Counted from the first letter of the stretch, positions 1 through 13,248 are shown. The stretch is DNA of 64,000 bases from Glandiceps talaboti (GCF_964340395.1 NC_135569.1:9531540-9595539); one strand, 5' to 3'. The notes: generated by a model not told the origin, from the sequence alone. Program-made: numbers and translations.

Positions 1-143
1 TGTATGTATGTATGTATGTATGTATGTATGTTTGTGTGTGTATGTATGTATGTATGTATGTATGTATGTATGTATGTATGTATGTATGTATGTATGTATG
101 TATGTATGTATGTACGTATGTCCGTACGTCCGTCCGTCCGTCC

Positions 144-209
<66 letters not shown>

Positions 210-229
210 GTAGGTAGGTTGGTAGGTCG

Positions 230-292
<63 letters not shown>
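1..292. repeat. Compound tetranucleotide microsatellite (TGTA)n-(TCCG)n-(TGTC)n
   Basis: TGTA units run to about 119, then TCCG-type units to about 145, then TGTC units to 208. A short GTAGG-type interruption follows and TGTC resumes to 292. The tract is cut by the window start. It is open in several frames only because it is a repeat. Confidence 0.97.
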
Positions 293-350
293 ATTCAACC
301 ATTCAGTTACAAAGACCGCTTCGACTTTCGTAGTGTGAAACATATCAATT

Positions 351-712
351 GTAGCCTACCTGTAGATTTGAAGGACTATCGCTACTACACTATTTCTGCT
401 ATCCTAACTGTAACCTACCTGTAGACTTGAAGGACTATCACTACTACACTATTCCGCTATCCTAACTGACATTTTGATTTTTTTGTATTTTTGCTATCGT
501 TCCAAGTCTACTCTGACTCCTATCTCCAGCTGGTTTCGAATGGCATTCCCGTATGAAACATGATTGGTCGAATACGTAAGAAGGCATATTTAAATCCAAG
601 TCAGGAGTCAGACTAGACGTGGAGACACCGAAAATTCAAAATATCAAAATGCCAGTTAGGATAGCAGAATAGTGTAGTGGCGATAGTACTTCAAGTTTAC
701 AGATAGGCTATA
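351..712. mobile_element. Inverted-repeat (foldback/MITE-like) element with an internal direct duplication
   Basis: The left end, starting GTAGCCTACCTGTAGATTTG, is present twice in tandem (351-410 and 410-470). Its reverse complement lies at about 650-712 (CAGTTAGGATAGCAG... to ...GATAGGCTAT). Similarity between arms continues inward through the TTTGATATTTTG and GACTCC segments, so each arm may be about 130 bp. There is no coding capacity. It looks like a non-autonomous terminal-inverted-repeat element, but target-site duplications were not established. Confidence 0.65.
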
Positions 713-1537
713 TAAGTTGGTGGCAGAAAGGAACTCACAACTTTTGTAAATTTGATTATGTAGGTTTATTTTACATAGGAGAATCATCATGTATTTTGGA
801 AAACCATGTACACTAATTATAGCCTATGAGATTAGAGTGAACGCATACCATAATTAGATGAATATATTATATTACATAGCATGGCAGTGTAATGTCTTAA
901 AACTGAAAGGTTGTATACCGTTTTCGTGACAAAATGACTTGCAATTGTACGCATTCCTATCATGTCCGTAATAAGACAAAATTAGTACGACTATGTTGAT
1001 GATGATGCCCTGTTTATATGGTGATTGATAATCAGAATTGGTAGATGTTTTGGAAGCCCTTTGAATTCAGTTTTGTGTTTTGCTGAGACCATCAAATTGT
1101 TTATATATATATCTGGGAGAGAGGAGGGGTAGGGCAGGAGAGGAAATGAGAGTGTGTGTGTGTTATAGCAGATAATTGATTCGACGGTATTTTAAAGTGT
1201 TCACATTCTAAAATATCACATTTTGTTTGCTAGTTTAGAAGTATGAATCGTTAGAGAAGGAGATTTACAATGGTGAATGACTACGTATATTCTTTTGTTG
1301 GCATCGTCGTTGATGTAAAGTAAATATTGTACGAAAAACGACTCCATTATTCCTCCCTGGAGCCACTCGGATTTGTTTTTTGTTATCAATTTTACAAGAA
1401 CCTGGATCATCTTTATCGGAATATGATATCTTTCCATGACTACTTCATCGTGCCTCCAAGTTGGCGCCATTTTTATGCTAATCCCAAGGACTTTTCGAAA
1501 GGTCACATGTTGAAATTTTCTAACATGCGCCACAGGC

Positions 1538-1640
1538 ATGATGAATGAATGAATGAATGAATGAATGAATGAATGAATGAATGAATGAATGAATGAATGA
1601 ATGAATGAATGAATGAGAATGAATGAATGAATGAATGAAC
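1538..1640. repeat. (GAAT)n microsatellite
   Basis: About 25 GAAT units with one interruption near 1616. It is followed by GAAGTTTATTACAT and GAATTCA, a module that recurs in inverted orientation after the GATT tract near 14,022-14,050. Confidence 0.97.
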
Positions 1641-1737
1641 GAAGTTTATTACATCGTTTGTGAATTCAGATATGATTTACAGTTCGCAAAATAGAAGTGT
1701 GATTTTAACAACAGAAATATTTTAACAACAAAATCTA

Positions 1738-1738
<1 letters not shown>

Positions 1739-1807
<69 letters not shown>
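1739..1807. repeat. (CA)n microsatellite
   Basis: A pure CA dinucleotide tract of about 34 units. Confidence 0.97.
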
Positions 1808-1811
<4 letters not shown>

Positions 1812-2398
1812 CTGCTAACTTGAGAACGTTCAAAATAACCGACATCTCTTGAACGATGATTAAAAAGAGTGGATCCATAATTTACTTCAAACTTATGAAT
1901 TGGCGCAAATTACTTTTTGACAAAACATTCGATTTTCACCAGAAAGTGCTATGAAAGTTGTTTCGAGTGGTTTCTTCACTGACCTCTGATATTTTACAAT
2001 TGTTTCGAGTGATATTTCTTTTATGATCACTGGCCTTTTACAAATACCAGGGCTTGTTGTTTACTAGCAATTTTGAGATTTTAGAAGATTCTTTAATATT
2101 TAATAACTTCACAAGCTTAGACTTATAGATCTGGGGTGTCACGTGTAGATATTTGATATTATTTTCTTTGGGTATTGGGTTAAAAAGATGACAATCTCAT
2201 TTTTAAATCTACAACGTTGGCACCAAAGGATAATTAGAGGTGCATACTATAACATAAGTTTTCACTACTGATGTATGAGGCACCTTCCTGCCAACAAAGG
2301 CTGCACAAATGATTACATATCAGTTCTGTAACTTTTTAAGTATTTCACCTTTATAGTATCTAGCACTTCCCGCCAAAATTGCTTGCACAAACGGCTAT

Positions 2399-2890
2399 CC
2401 ATTAGTTTTCTGTACCACAATCATTTATAGCATCCATATCAAGTACAACCCATAACACCAAAGTAAAGCGTTTTCTGTATGTACTACAATCGTTTATAGC
2501 ATCCATATCAAGTGTAAAAGTATACTGTTTCATTTGTTAATACAACCCATAACACCAAAGTAAAGCGTTTTCTGTATGTACTACAATCGTTTATAGCATC
2601 CATATCAAGTGTAAAAGTATACTGTTTCATTTGTTAATACAACCCATAACACCAAAGTAAAGCGTTTTCTGTATGTACCACAATCGTTTATAGCATCCAT
2701 ATCAAGTTTAAAAGTATACTGTTTCATTTGTTAATACAACCCATAACACCAAAGTAGAGCGTTTTCTGTTTGTATCACAATCATTTATAGTATCCATATC
2801 AAGTGTAAAAGTATAGTTTCATTTGCTAATACAACCCATAACACCAAAGTAGAGCGTTTTCTGTATGTACCACAATCGTTTACCACATCC
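2399..2890. repeat. 97-bp tandem repeat, about five units
   Basis: The landmark ACAACCCATAACACCAAAG begins at 2445, 2542, 2639, 2736 and 2831, giving periods of 97, 97, 97 and 95. Units differ by a few substitutions. The array is flanked by a diverged direct repeat: about 2260-2395 resembles 2918-3055 (shared GCACCTTC-TGC, AGTATTTCAC and TAGTATC segments). Confidence 0.9.
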
Positions 2891-4018
2891 ATAGCAAGTA
2901 CATCTAAAGTATTTCGCTACTAGTGTACGAAGCACCTTCTTGCAAAAAAGCGTGCACAAATTAATATCTATAAATGTGTATGTTAAATATTTCACTGCCA
3001 TAGTATCAAGTACTTCGCCATAGTATAAAGCACTTGCGTACACAAACGACTATCCATCTACCAGTTTGTCTTTTATTTTAGCTGCTGATAGTTTGGACTT
3101 GTTCTCCAACAGAGGTGGTCGGATTGCTTTGATAGTTGGTGTCCATGCGCCTTGTGGTGAGTCTTTTCAGATTTCTTCGTGCCAAGTTAATTTTTCAGTA
3201 GTTTTCTATTTTTGTCTCGGTCAAAAATGGCATTTTCAACCTCTTCTCCAAAATGGGATTGTTTTGATATTTGGTGTATATGTGCCGGGGGGGGGGGGGC
3301 TATTCAGGTTTGTCCATGCCAAGTTGATGTTTTCTGTTTTTGGCAGATTACTTGGTAATTTAGTATCAGGTAAATCCCACTGGCTGGAAATGATACACCA
3401 CAAAATTGATAGTAAAATGTATTATAGCAACATAAGTGTTACTAGTTAACTCATAGAAAGTTATGAGAGGAAGATGGATCTTCCATATTCGCATAATGTT
3501 TTGTGACTTTTAAAGATACATTCTTAAGGGTTTCACACTGACATAAGTGTACATGCTCGTGCATAACGTTTTCGATTCAAAGCGTCAATAACCGCAACTG
3601 CCCCAACAATTACCTTCGCCAACGCCCACTTCGTATTTCTTCTATTGATATTACCCATGTTTACAAATATTGTGTTTCCGCCATTAGCAAAACAGAATAT
3701 AAGAAAAATTGAATATGTGACAACTGTTATCATCGTGATAATTAATATAGTTCTGCTACAATCACTTTTTTTAATATCAGTACCCTCCTACGCATTCTTC
3801 AGGTTCACTGGAATTTTACTCTCCGATGTGTAATTCTATATATCCTGTAATTCTATGTATCCAGTAGCTAATGAGATGTTGAATTTTATGTTTCTGGCTA
3901 ACAAAGTAACATTCAATTCTATACAACCATACGACGGCGTTAATAGGGCACTTGCAATCCAGACTAAGCATGCTCGGACGCAAAGGACTATGGGATTAGA
4001 GGCTGTAGAGGCTGAGGT

Positions 4019-4330
4019 AGCCTAGTTCCAAACTGGTACAGTATTGCGTATTAAAAACTTCATTACTGTACCAGTCTAGTCAAAGCAGTTGTTCTGGCAC
4101 ATATTTCTGTGCTGCCCCCAACCGTGTTCATATAAACTTGATGACGTCGTCGCGTCCCCACGTGATTTCAAGTTAGTTTAAACAGACTGGAGGTGGAGTC
4201 CTGGTTGGACATTTGCATATCAGTGCAGTCCGATGACGACAGCCTGTCAGTTTGTGATGGATTACTACTGACATGCGCCCTTCGTATTGGTAAAGTAATG
4301 TACCAGTTTGGAACTAAACTAAGGCTCAGG
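4019..4330. mobile_element. MITE-like element, copy A
   Basis: The ends are inverted: TAGTTCCAAACTGGTACA near 4023 and TGTACCAGTTTGGAACTA near 4299. The interior (about 4066-4275) matches the element at 18,960-19,195, including CAGTTGTTC, CCGTGTTCATATAAAC, GATGACGTC, GAGGTGGAGTCCTGGTTGGA and CAGCCTGTCAGTTTGTGATG. It is non-coding and short, with similarity to another locus, as expected for a non-autonomous DNA transposon. Confidence 0.7.
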
Positions 4331-5456
4331 AGACTCAGTACAGACATTCTGAAAATGAATCCTTTCAAAGTTCATTTCACAAAGTGTTTTTATTTGTGTT
4401 ACTGAGAAACCAACAAGTGCAATATCCCCCCCCCCCCCCCAGATACGTTTATAGCAAAGGCGTTGAAAATGTCTTTAAAGAGAATAAGAGTTTCTTTTCA
4501 CTTCTTTCTCAGAATCCATGCAACCTTTTTTTCTTTCAAGGTAGAACACACCTCAGGGACAAATATCCCTGAAAATCAAATGTCTTCTGAATTCTCTCCG
4601 AACTTTACCATATGGAAGCTTATTCCTGGTCCTTTTGAAAACACGAAACAAATTTGGGGTTTCACAGTCTTATTTTCAAGGAAATCGTCAATATTGTATT
4701 TTCCCTTAGAGTTAAAACAGTATTCGGCGGCCATATTGGGTTCTAAAATAACTAATTTTTATATCTTTTTTACTGTTATTTTGAAAGTGTATACGGTAAC
4801 CCTACATTTTTTCTTGAAAATGGGTTGGAGTTTTATTGAACACTGTAACAGCAATGTTTAAACAGTTTATTACCGAGGGGCATTTTACATTAACAAAAAA
4901 ACATGGAAAGGGCAATGCATCATACAGGTGTCCATAATTGATGTACGTAGGTGTGATATAATTTCTTAAGCTTCGAGGCACTTTTTTTTCATTTCAATTG
5001 ATAAACATGTTTTTATATCGTTAACACCCACTTGACCATATTCAAGAACAAATGTTATTGACCAACTTGTATATACAAACAGTTGATATATTACATCACA
5101 GAGAACAGTGGAGAGAGGGTCGGGATGGGGGGGGGGAAGCAAAGATTAAGACAAACAGAGAACATATGCAAAAGATTTTGGTCTTTCATTTAAAATTTGA
5201 CAGCCAAACCGGGGAAAAGTCAGAGTGATAATGGTGACAGAGAATAAAACATACAAACATACAGGCAGAGTCATGGGATTGTTATTGGAGATAGCATATC
5301 AGAGAGAAAACTAGAAAACAACTTTCGGGCTAGTCTGTCCTATTTTGTAGTGACAAGCGAAGCGTAAAAAACATATCCGCGATGTACACAGGCTACTTCA
5401 GGGCAAGCATGCGTCTCAGTGAGTTATAAGCGAAGTGAAAAATGTTTGAGAAATTT

Positions 5457-5586
<130 letters not shown>

Positions 5587-6040
5587 GGGGAGGGAACAGA
5601 GAATGACAGAGAGGGATAGAAAGGAAGAAAAAGCCAGAAGGGGAGGGAAGGGATCATGTAAATGAACCGACCAAACACAGACCATTACTATAAGTTCATT
5701 CATATCATGTTACATGGGATAATGAAGATAAAAAGAGGTTCTGTAAATGATAATTTCATTTTTTTCTGAATATGTTGAGGGAAGTTTACACTTTATTACG
5801 AGTCACTGTAACCTCAATGTAGAGGTTGCTATCCCTTACACGAACCCATAATTGTCTGTACTTTCGACGTTGGCGGTCGCCATGACAATAGGATCGATAG
5901 TGTGCCACACTATTCTAATGAATAACAAAAACATTGGATAATTCTTAGAAGATGGGTTAATAAGTCTAGTTAATGAATTTGTTGGACAACTTCCATTATA
6001 CATGGGTGGACATATCGATTGATATCAGGTATCTATGTAG

Positions 6041-6064
6041 ATTGCCATGGCAACGATGACGTCA
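6041..6064. promoter_or_regulatory. X-box-like palindrome next to a CRE
   Basis: ATTGCCATGGCAAC (6041-6054) is one base from the palindromic RFX X-box GTTGCCATGGCAAC. It is followed after two bases by the perfect CRE TGACGTCA (6057-6064). A second CRE lies at about 6256-6263. Binding is inferred from motif only and no target gene is known here. Confidence 0.4.
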
Positions 6065-6377
6065 AACGCTCTTTTGACGCTGGATTGTTTGTGGCGACAG
6101 CGTGGCTCGTCATACCGATCAATGCCCCATATTTCAGTTTTAATATTAATAAATTTAACCACGCAAATTTGAAGAAAAAATTTACCATGGACATGTGAGA
6201 CATTTAGGTTACTGTGTTGGGGTCATACCAAGTTCAAAACTGATAGGATAAGGCGATGACGTCACCATCAATTTTGACTAATAGTGTTACTCTGGTATTT
6301 TCACAATTTAAAAAAAAGAAAAGAAATGACACAAGTTGAAACACTTTATTGAACTACACTCCCCCTAGCCAATTGAA

Positions 6378-6386
6378 ATGTATGTA

Positions 6387-6417
<31 letters not shown>

Positions 6418-6478
6418 ATGTATGTATGTATGTATGTATGTATGTATGTATTTATGTATGTATGTATGTATGTATGTA

Positions 6479-6509
<31 letters not shown>

Positions 6510-6582
6510 ATGTATGTATGTATGTATGTATGTATGTATGTATGTATTTATTTGTCGTTGTCGTCGTTGTTGTTGTTGTTGT

Positions 6583-6613
<31 letters not shown>

Positions 6614-6627
6614 GATGATGATGATGA

Positions 6628-6664
<37 letters not shown>
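6378..6664. repeat. Compound microsatellite (TATG)n-(GTT/GTC)n-(GAT)n
   Basis: TATG units with short TG runs extend from 6378 to 6552. Trinucleotide GTC/GTT follows to about 6583 and GAT to 6664. Confidence 0.96.
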
Positions 6665-6749
6665 TATTATATGTTTTAAACGAAATCAACAATCAAGCCA
6701 CGGTCCCTTGTGATACAACCAGAGTGATTGTTCAAAGCGTGTGATCATG

Positions 6750-6833
6750 CACGATAAAAAAAACTCTGCTTCATCGAGAGGGAGCCTCGGAACCGTGTTA
6801 CAAACAAACAAACAAACAAACAAACAAACAAAC

Positions 6834-6864
<31 letters not shown>

Positions 6865-6985
6865 GTAAGTAACTAACAAACTAACTAACAACTACCTTAC
6901 TAACTAAGTAACTAACTAACTAACTAACTATACATGGATGAATAAAAACACCTTTAAAACACACGAATAACTGTTTATAGCCTCT
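6750..6985 (+). mobile_element. Microsatellite-framing element, copy 1
   Basis: A 5' module ending in GGAGCCTCGGAACCGTGTTAC (6781-6801) is followed by (AAAC)n and (CTAA)n to 6930. A 3' module then follows (6931-6980: ATGGATGAATAAA, TTTAAAAC, CGAATAACTGTTTATAG). Similar 5' and 3' modules surround different microsatellites near 21,000 and 21,400. This suggests one element family with a hypervariable internal repeat. Confidence 0.55.
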
Positions 6986-7926
6986 GTTATCTAGACATGA
7001 ATATACTGGCCCTTATTTTATTTCAATAAAAGTTGCACTTCCGAAGGCCGGGGTCATTACATTTTAGGGTACAGTGCATTTTAGGATGGAGCCCAGTGTG
7101 TTTTAGGGAGGTCCTAGTGCATATTCTTTGAGTTCATGATGTGTTTTACGGATGGTCACATTATATAGTGCTCAAAATATCATACGATGTGCATTCTGAT
7201 GGTGCATGTAAATCACTCGTCAAGATGCATCTCAAAACGAAAGGTGTTATTTTATTATCTGTTAGTTTACGATCGCTATGTGTAAACGCATCAATGCACT
7301 GTCAAAGCCATTGCCGCTGGCATAGAGTCAAAGCGGAAAAGGGGACAGTACGCGTACTGGGAGTGTTTTAAGAAACACCGTGTATAATTGTGAAGTATTA
7401 ATTCGTTTATTAGTTCACGCCAAGAGTTATTAACAACTGTTTTATGAGCTGTCTTAATTCCCTTTGTTACAGCGGTTTCCTTGACTTTCATACCTCGATA
7501 TAAAACATGGCAATAAAAGCATATGTGTACGTAAGCCTTTCATTACTTCAAGACGGTTACATTCTACATTGAGGTCCGTTTTCAAAGTACGGACCACCGA
7601 TAAAATTATTTGAGTACACGAGTAAGAATTTGAAAGTTTCTGTAGCTGAAGAAAGGTCAATCAAAGTGTTAGAGTGAATTTCCAAGAAGCGAGCCGTAGT
7701 CATCAGATGAGATATCAAGTTTAGTGAGACTGACTACAAGATTTTGTAGACACAATACAGATAGCAGAGATTGACCCCTCAGTGTGTATGCTTGTGTCTA
7801 GGATGTACCCTTCTCTCATGTTTTCTTTTTTTAGCTTTACACTTTCACAGTTATAACTTGGCTGATAAGTCAATACATGTTCCAATGAATTTGTAGTAGC
7901 TCTATACAGTTCATAGGCATGGTGGG

Positions 7927-8049
<123 letters not shown>

Positions 8050-8477
8050 ACTAGCAGAGACTGTCCTGCAACATGAACAATAAACAACTTTACTAAGTGT
8101 ACCATATGTCGACTGTAACAGTATTAGTAGTGTGCATTCTATTACTGTTTACACCATTAACAAAATAAAAAAGGGACCCACCCTGTGTAAAATGTTTGTG
8201 TGTTATCTTTATGGTGTCTATCTCAACATGAAACCTTGTGATCAGGCTCACTGATCTTGGTAGTTCATGAAATAGCTTTGACTCGCTTCTGGGAAAAGAA
8301 CTGTAAATTCACCGTATTGTAAATTGTTTTATTCTTTCAGCTACTAGTACTTTGTTTTACCTGGAAGTATACGTTGCCATTGTTACCCCAATGGCGTCCA
8401 CCTACTCCTAAAATAGATCCAAAGAGATCTAGTAGTTTTTTAAAATTCTAAAATGTCGACTTTGGGTCATAGTCATT

Positions 8478-8531
8478 CTTAGTTAGTCTAGTTCCTATAC
8501 AATATCGTTACAATTTATACCTTCACTCACA
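8478..8531 (+). repeat. Single dispersed copy of the 48-bp satellite unit
   Basis: TAGTCTAGTTCCTATACA followed by ATATCGTTAC, AATTTATACC and TTCACTCACA matches the unit tandemly repeated at 15,495-16,112, with several substitutions. Confidence 0.75.
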
Positions 8532-8686
8532 AAATTAATCATACACATATTGGCATTCCCAAAATTGTGTATTGATCTCCTACATACATTCCCATGCGAA
8601 TTTCCATTTCTCAAAAGTAAATGCAAATGTGGCATGCCTGCTGTGTGAGGGTTGGCAGTGAGTATGACTTCTACTCATTAACGAAG

Positions 8687-8780
8687 ACATACATACACAC
8701 ATACATACATACATACATACATACATACATACATACATACATACATACATACATACATACAATACATACATACATACATA
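8687..8780. repeat. (CATA)n microsatellite
   Basis: About 22 CATA units, interrupted once near 8761. Confidence 0.96.
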
Positions 8781-8828
8781 GACAATACAATTGGATTATA
8801 TTCCACTTGTCTGTGACAACAATACATG

Positions 8829-8829
<1 letters not shown>

Positions 8830-8914
<85 letters not shown>
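8830..8914. repeat. (AT)n microsatellite, 85 bp
   Basis: A pure AT dinucleotide tract, self-complementary and able to extrude a cruciform. Confidence 0.97.
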
Positions 8915-8918
<4 letters not shown>

Positions 8919-9231
8919 TTTAACTATTATGCTCTGCCACTGCGGTATAGAGCACTGTCTTAGCAGATTGATACTCACCGAGTTATATATATATATTACA
9001 TATTGAGTGTTTACACGTTGTACATATATAAGTATTATACGACGCGTAATACACTCGATATGTATGTACAATATATACATACATAGTATCTGGGATCCAA
9101 ACCTTTCCCTTCGCCGTCAACAGTTGTCCTGTAAATTTCAATCGCGCATGCGTCAATAAGTTGGTAGACCTCACTGGTAGACGTAAAATGTTGACGTAGA
9201 CGATCATTGTTTTTGTGTTATATTTTTATGA

Positions 9232-9358
9232 TGACGTCACTGAGTTTAGTTTAGTTTAGTTTAGTTTATAATGAATGCTTATTATATATTGTGACATAGT
9301 AAATAGAATTCAATTTAATTGCAGTTCTGTTCACGATTGATGTGGTTGTCTAGGCAAC
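9232..9358. promoter_or_regulatory. CRE, TTTAG repeat and X-box palindrome cluster
   Basis: A CRE TGACGTCA lies near 9232-9239. Five TTTAG units follow (about 9245-9268). A palindromic RFX-type X-box GTTGTCTAGGCAAC occupies 9345-9358. A half X-box CCATGGCAAC occurs near 9495. Function is inferred only. Confidence 0.35.
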
Positions 9359-9852
9359 ACTATAATAGATAAAAGTATAGACTACGGAGTGCACAGTAAG
9401 CTTATTGTGCTCGAAGGAGGCATATTGCTATGGACAGAGGAAGCAGTGCAGTCGGTGTCAGACAGTTGACGTATCGGCGAGGTCACGTCTGTCACCATGG
9501 CAACGGCAATGAACGTTCCCCTGCCTTTAAAGAGAACCAACAGGACATTGTACAGTTGTCATAATTCGACCTCCATCCATTGTGTGAAGCAATCACGTCT
9601 GAGGTCATATATACATCTACTTATTGTATTAAGGCGCCATGTATACAAACCATGGTGTCTGGTGAAATCATGTGATAAATTGATACGTGGCTGACACATA
9701 TCGTAATGCCATATGTATTTTTAAAAGGGAATTGACTATGAACGAGCGCTCCTAAAAAGTTGTTATAAAAAACTTTGAGATAAAAACAAGAAAATTTTTA
9801 AATTCGAACTGCTGAAGGGTAAAAGATTTTCCTAAGCTGTAATAGTTTCGAG

Positions 9853-9862
9853 CATACATACA

Positions 9863-9896
<34 letters not shown>

Positions 9897-10122
9897 CATA
9901 CATACATACATACATACATACATACATACATACATACATGTATGTATGTATGTATGTATGTATGTATGTATGTATGTATGTATGTATGTATGTATGTATG
10001 TATGTATGTATGTATATATGTGTGTGTGTGTGTGTGCGTGCGTGCGTGCGTGTGTGTGTATGTATGTATGTATGTATGTATGTATGTATGTATGTATGTA
10101 TGTATGTATGTATGTATGTATG
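9853..10122. repeat. Inverted compound microsatellite (CATA)n-(TGTA)n
   Basis: CATA units run from 9853 to 9939 and switch at ACATGT (about 9937) to their complement TATG/TGTA, which continues to 10,122 around a GTGC-rich core (about 10,018-10,058). The two halves are reverse complements and could form a long hairpin. Confidence 0.95.
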
Positions 10123-10811
10123 TCGTAATTGTGTTAATGTACTTGCTTTACTCCTTACTCTCAAACAGAAGGGGTTTTCTGACAGACAATACGTTTGCCT
10201 AAGGCTCGAAGTAATATTTTTTGAGATTTTTTTTTTAATTCCTGCCCTTCCCTTCTTTATTTTTTGAGGTCATATTATCGGAAACACATTTTTTTCGCCA
10301 AATACATTTCGATGTGAAACTGATCGGCTACATTAGGCTAATCAATGGCATGCTGTTGTTTTTTTAAAACGTTCTATGTTTGAATGGTATATTACAGGCT
10401 ATACCATCTGGTAAACTATAGATTAGGCTTACAGGTTCTGTTGCAAGCGGTATATAGTCCATAATCGTCGAATTTCATCAACTTAAAAAACCCGTACTTG
10501 TTAATATCATTAATCATTGTGCATTATTGAGTAGATGGTTTATCTTACTAATGATTATTAAATATTATTTCAAGGAAAAGAATGTCTAGTTCCCGAGAGA
10601 CATTTCAATCACTGTGTTAACCTTGAACGCAGCTTTGTAGTTGCTATGACAACAGGGTGAAACAATGACAGCTCATATATTACATGGCAATAGGGAAACT
10701 GATCAAGATGAAATACAAGCTGAAGGCGACGAAGAAAATATTTCTCAATATTTAATTTAACATCATGGAATGGATAAACTTTATGAGTGCGTTATGACCG
10801 TATTGAAATGT

Positions 10812-10876
<65 letters not shown>

Positions 10877-10910
10877 AGTAGTAGTGGTAGTGGTAGTGGT
10901 AGTGGTAGTG

Positions 10911-10981
<71 letters not shown>
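10812..10981. repeat. (GTA)n/(GTG)n trinucleotide repeat
   Basis: GTA units with an interior of alternating GTG and GTA (about 10,868-10,915). The poly-Val, poly-Ser and poly-Thr frames across it are artefacts. Confidence 0.97.
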
Positions 10982-10982
<1 letters not shown>

Positions 10983-11084
10983 TTTGACATTTTTAAGGCT
11001 TTTATAACAAGTCTCAGTCTATAATTTTAATGACCATTCACTATTCTTTTAACATTTGACATTTTAAGGGTGTTAACGGTATAC

Positions 11085-11205
11085 TTGTTTTTGTTGCATT
11101 CACCTTATTTATGTTTTTTTTTTATTTTATGTGCAGCGCTTTTGAATATTTTAAATAGAAAAGGCGCTTTAGAAAGTAAATAAACTTAAACTTAAATAAA
11201 TAAAC
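11085..11205 (+). mobile_element. Possible LINE/SINE 3' tail
   Basis: The segment GCAGCGCTTTTGAATATT, then AAGGCGCTTTAGAAAGTAAA, then repeated AAATAAACTTA resembles the GCGCTTT-containing 3' ends seen in many animal LINE/SINE families. It runs straight into a trinucleotide repeat, as retroposon tails often do. No coding part is visible. Confidence 0.35.
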
Positions 11206-11214
11206 TTAGTAGAA

Positions 11215-11273
<59 letters not shown>

Positions 11274-11385
11274 GGTGGTGGTGGTGGTGGTGGTGGTGGT
11301 GGTGGTGGTGGTGGTGGTGGTGGTGGTGGTGGTAGTAGTAGTAGTTGTAGTAGTAGTAGTAGTAGTAGTAGTACTAGTAGTAGTC

Positions 11386-11436
<51 letters not shown>
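11205..11436. repeat. (GTA)n-(GTG)n-(CGT)n trinucleotide repeat
   Basis: GTA to about 11,262, GTG to about 11,331, then GTA with CGT and GTC interruptions to about 11,436. Confidence 0.96.
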
Positions 11437-13200
11437 CTTTAAAAGTAGTAGTAAAAAATACTGTTTAGAAAAAAATGTATTTTGCAGCAAACGGTGTCAC
11501 ATAATCACATATGTTGTTCTGACTCTGTGATGAATAACACAATGTGTGGGTTTGTTTTTGAAATATGAACTCTGTGAACACGTATTGAATGAGCACACGT
11601 TCATATCGAAATAGAATGTATATGACAGGGTACTAGGGTTGCTGGTATGAAAGGACACATATGATGTATTGTATACAAACTGTTCATGACACCGTCACAG
11701 TCTGACAAATATGCGACCTTTAATTATGTCAACTCTTATGTAGAAAACTGACACAGTGTATTTTAATATTCAAGTGAAAATGTTAGGCCTTAAATGATAA
11801 AAGAAACTCAAAAGGATTCAAATTAAAATTTTGGAATTATTTGCGTCCGTATCTTGAAAGATTTTCCTAAATACTGTGGTATAAAATTTTATGGCAAAGT
11901 ATTCGTGTCAAATATCATGCGTTCTACTTACAATGCGCTTGCGCAGAGCAGGTCAATCACGTGATATGTGACTGTCTAGACGATCTTTCGTTCATGGAGA
12001 CAGTGTCAAGGTTACGGTATTGAAGACAAAATAAATTATTTTGGATATTTCAAATTCGATAGCATAGGGTCATATAACACAGTAGAAATACATGTAAGAC
12101 AAACTCTACTACTCGTCTTGGCAGTTTTAATGACCATTTATGACGTCACCAAACTGTATTAATAATAATACACAAGTTAACAAGCAGAATGGCTGCGCTG
12201 CAACATCCGCCTACACCTAATGGTGGCATATCGCGCATATGCAGTCGTGTCAGCAAGAATATAGAACGATAAAAAAGAACTATCACCCATTAGACTAAAT
12301 ATGAACAAAATCAGTTATCTATATGTTATCTATATTCGAACAGAGAAAGGGCCATACAGTTTCCATGAATACAGTGTTTACATTTTCGCAAGGTGAACAT
12401 TGAATATGTTTTTTTTTTGAAAAAAAAACTCTCTTTGGAAAAACTGTGGGAATTTCCTATTTTTAAATATGGATATGCTACTACTAGTAACTGAGAGATT
12501 GTTTAGTTTCAATATAACGATACTATATGAACAACCTGTTAGTTTTAATTTGGTAATGCCATTCAGACATTATTTTAGAATATATTGCCTTCGTATATGG
12601 AAGTCTGCAGTGTGTGGATATGTCTAGGAAATCGTCACGCCACGTTTCAATCAGCAACACTTACTTAAAATACATCTTTTGAAACACAGTCACCATTGTG
12701 TAATAATCATAACTCCAGCAGGAGTTATTTAATTCGTGAGAAATGTATTTGCCTGGTCGTCAGCGATTATGACTCCGATTTGTTGGATAACAGCTGTTCA
12801 TCAGTATTAAAAAACAAACATTGAAATATTGAAGACGAAAATTCTCTTTCCTTTCATTCAAAATATAACGCGAAAATCTGAGCACATTTCGAATCCATTG
12901 TCATCAATGCCAGTTTATTGTCTTATATTTTATAATATTGGTTCCATTTTGGCGATGGTTTATATGTTTTCCGCGATATAGCACGGATTAGGAGTGAAGG
13001 TAGACAGGGTTGGCATTCCATGATATGGATATGTGCACAAAATTCAAAATGAATGCGACGTTTAGCCATTCAAAGTAATACATCACTACAAGCTATATGC
13101 AGTTTGGGGGCAATTGTTACGAACGTGTCAGGGTCACCGGTGACTAATGTATTGGAAAGTTATCCCTACGATTTACTAGCTGAATTGAATGTGTGATCCT

Positions 13201-13215
13201 GTCTATCTGTCTGTC

Positions 13216-13246
<31 letters not shown>
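13201..13246. repeat. (CTGT)n microsatellite
   Basis: About 11 CTGT units with one TTTG interruption. Confidence 0.93.

Positions 13247-13248
<2 letters not shown>

Noticed and set aside
3066-3449. 127-codon open frame with an imperfect internal duplication
   Set aside because: It resembles no family I know, crosses a G homopolymer and has no supporting splice or start context. The duplication is at the DNA level.
9245-9268. (TTTAG)n read as interstitial telomeric repeat
   Set aside because: Five pentamer units do not match the animal TTAGGG repeat.
10770-11024. Open frames of poly-Val, poly-Ser or poly-Thr over the GTA/GTG tract
   Set aside because: They are translations of a trinucleotide microsatellite open in several frames on both strands. 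There are no flanking coding features.
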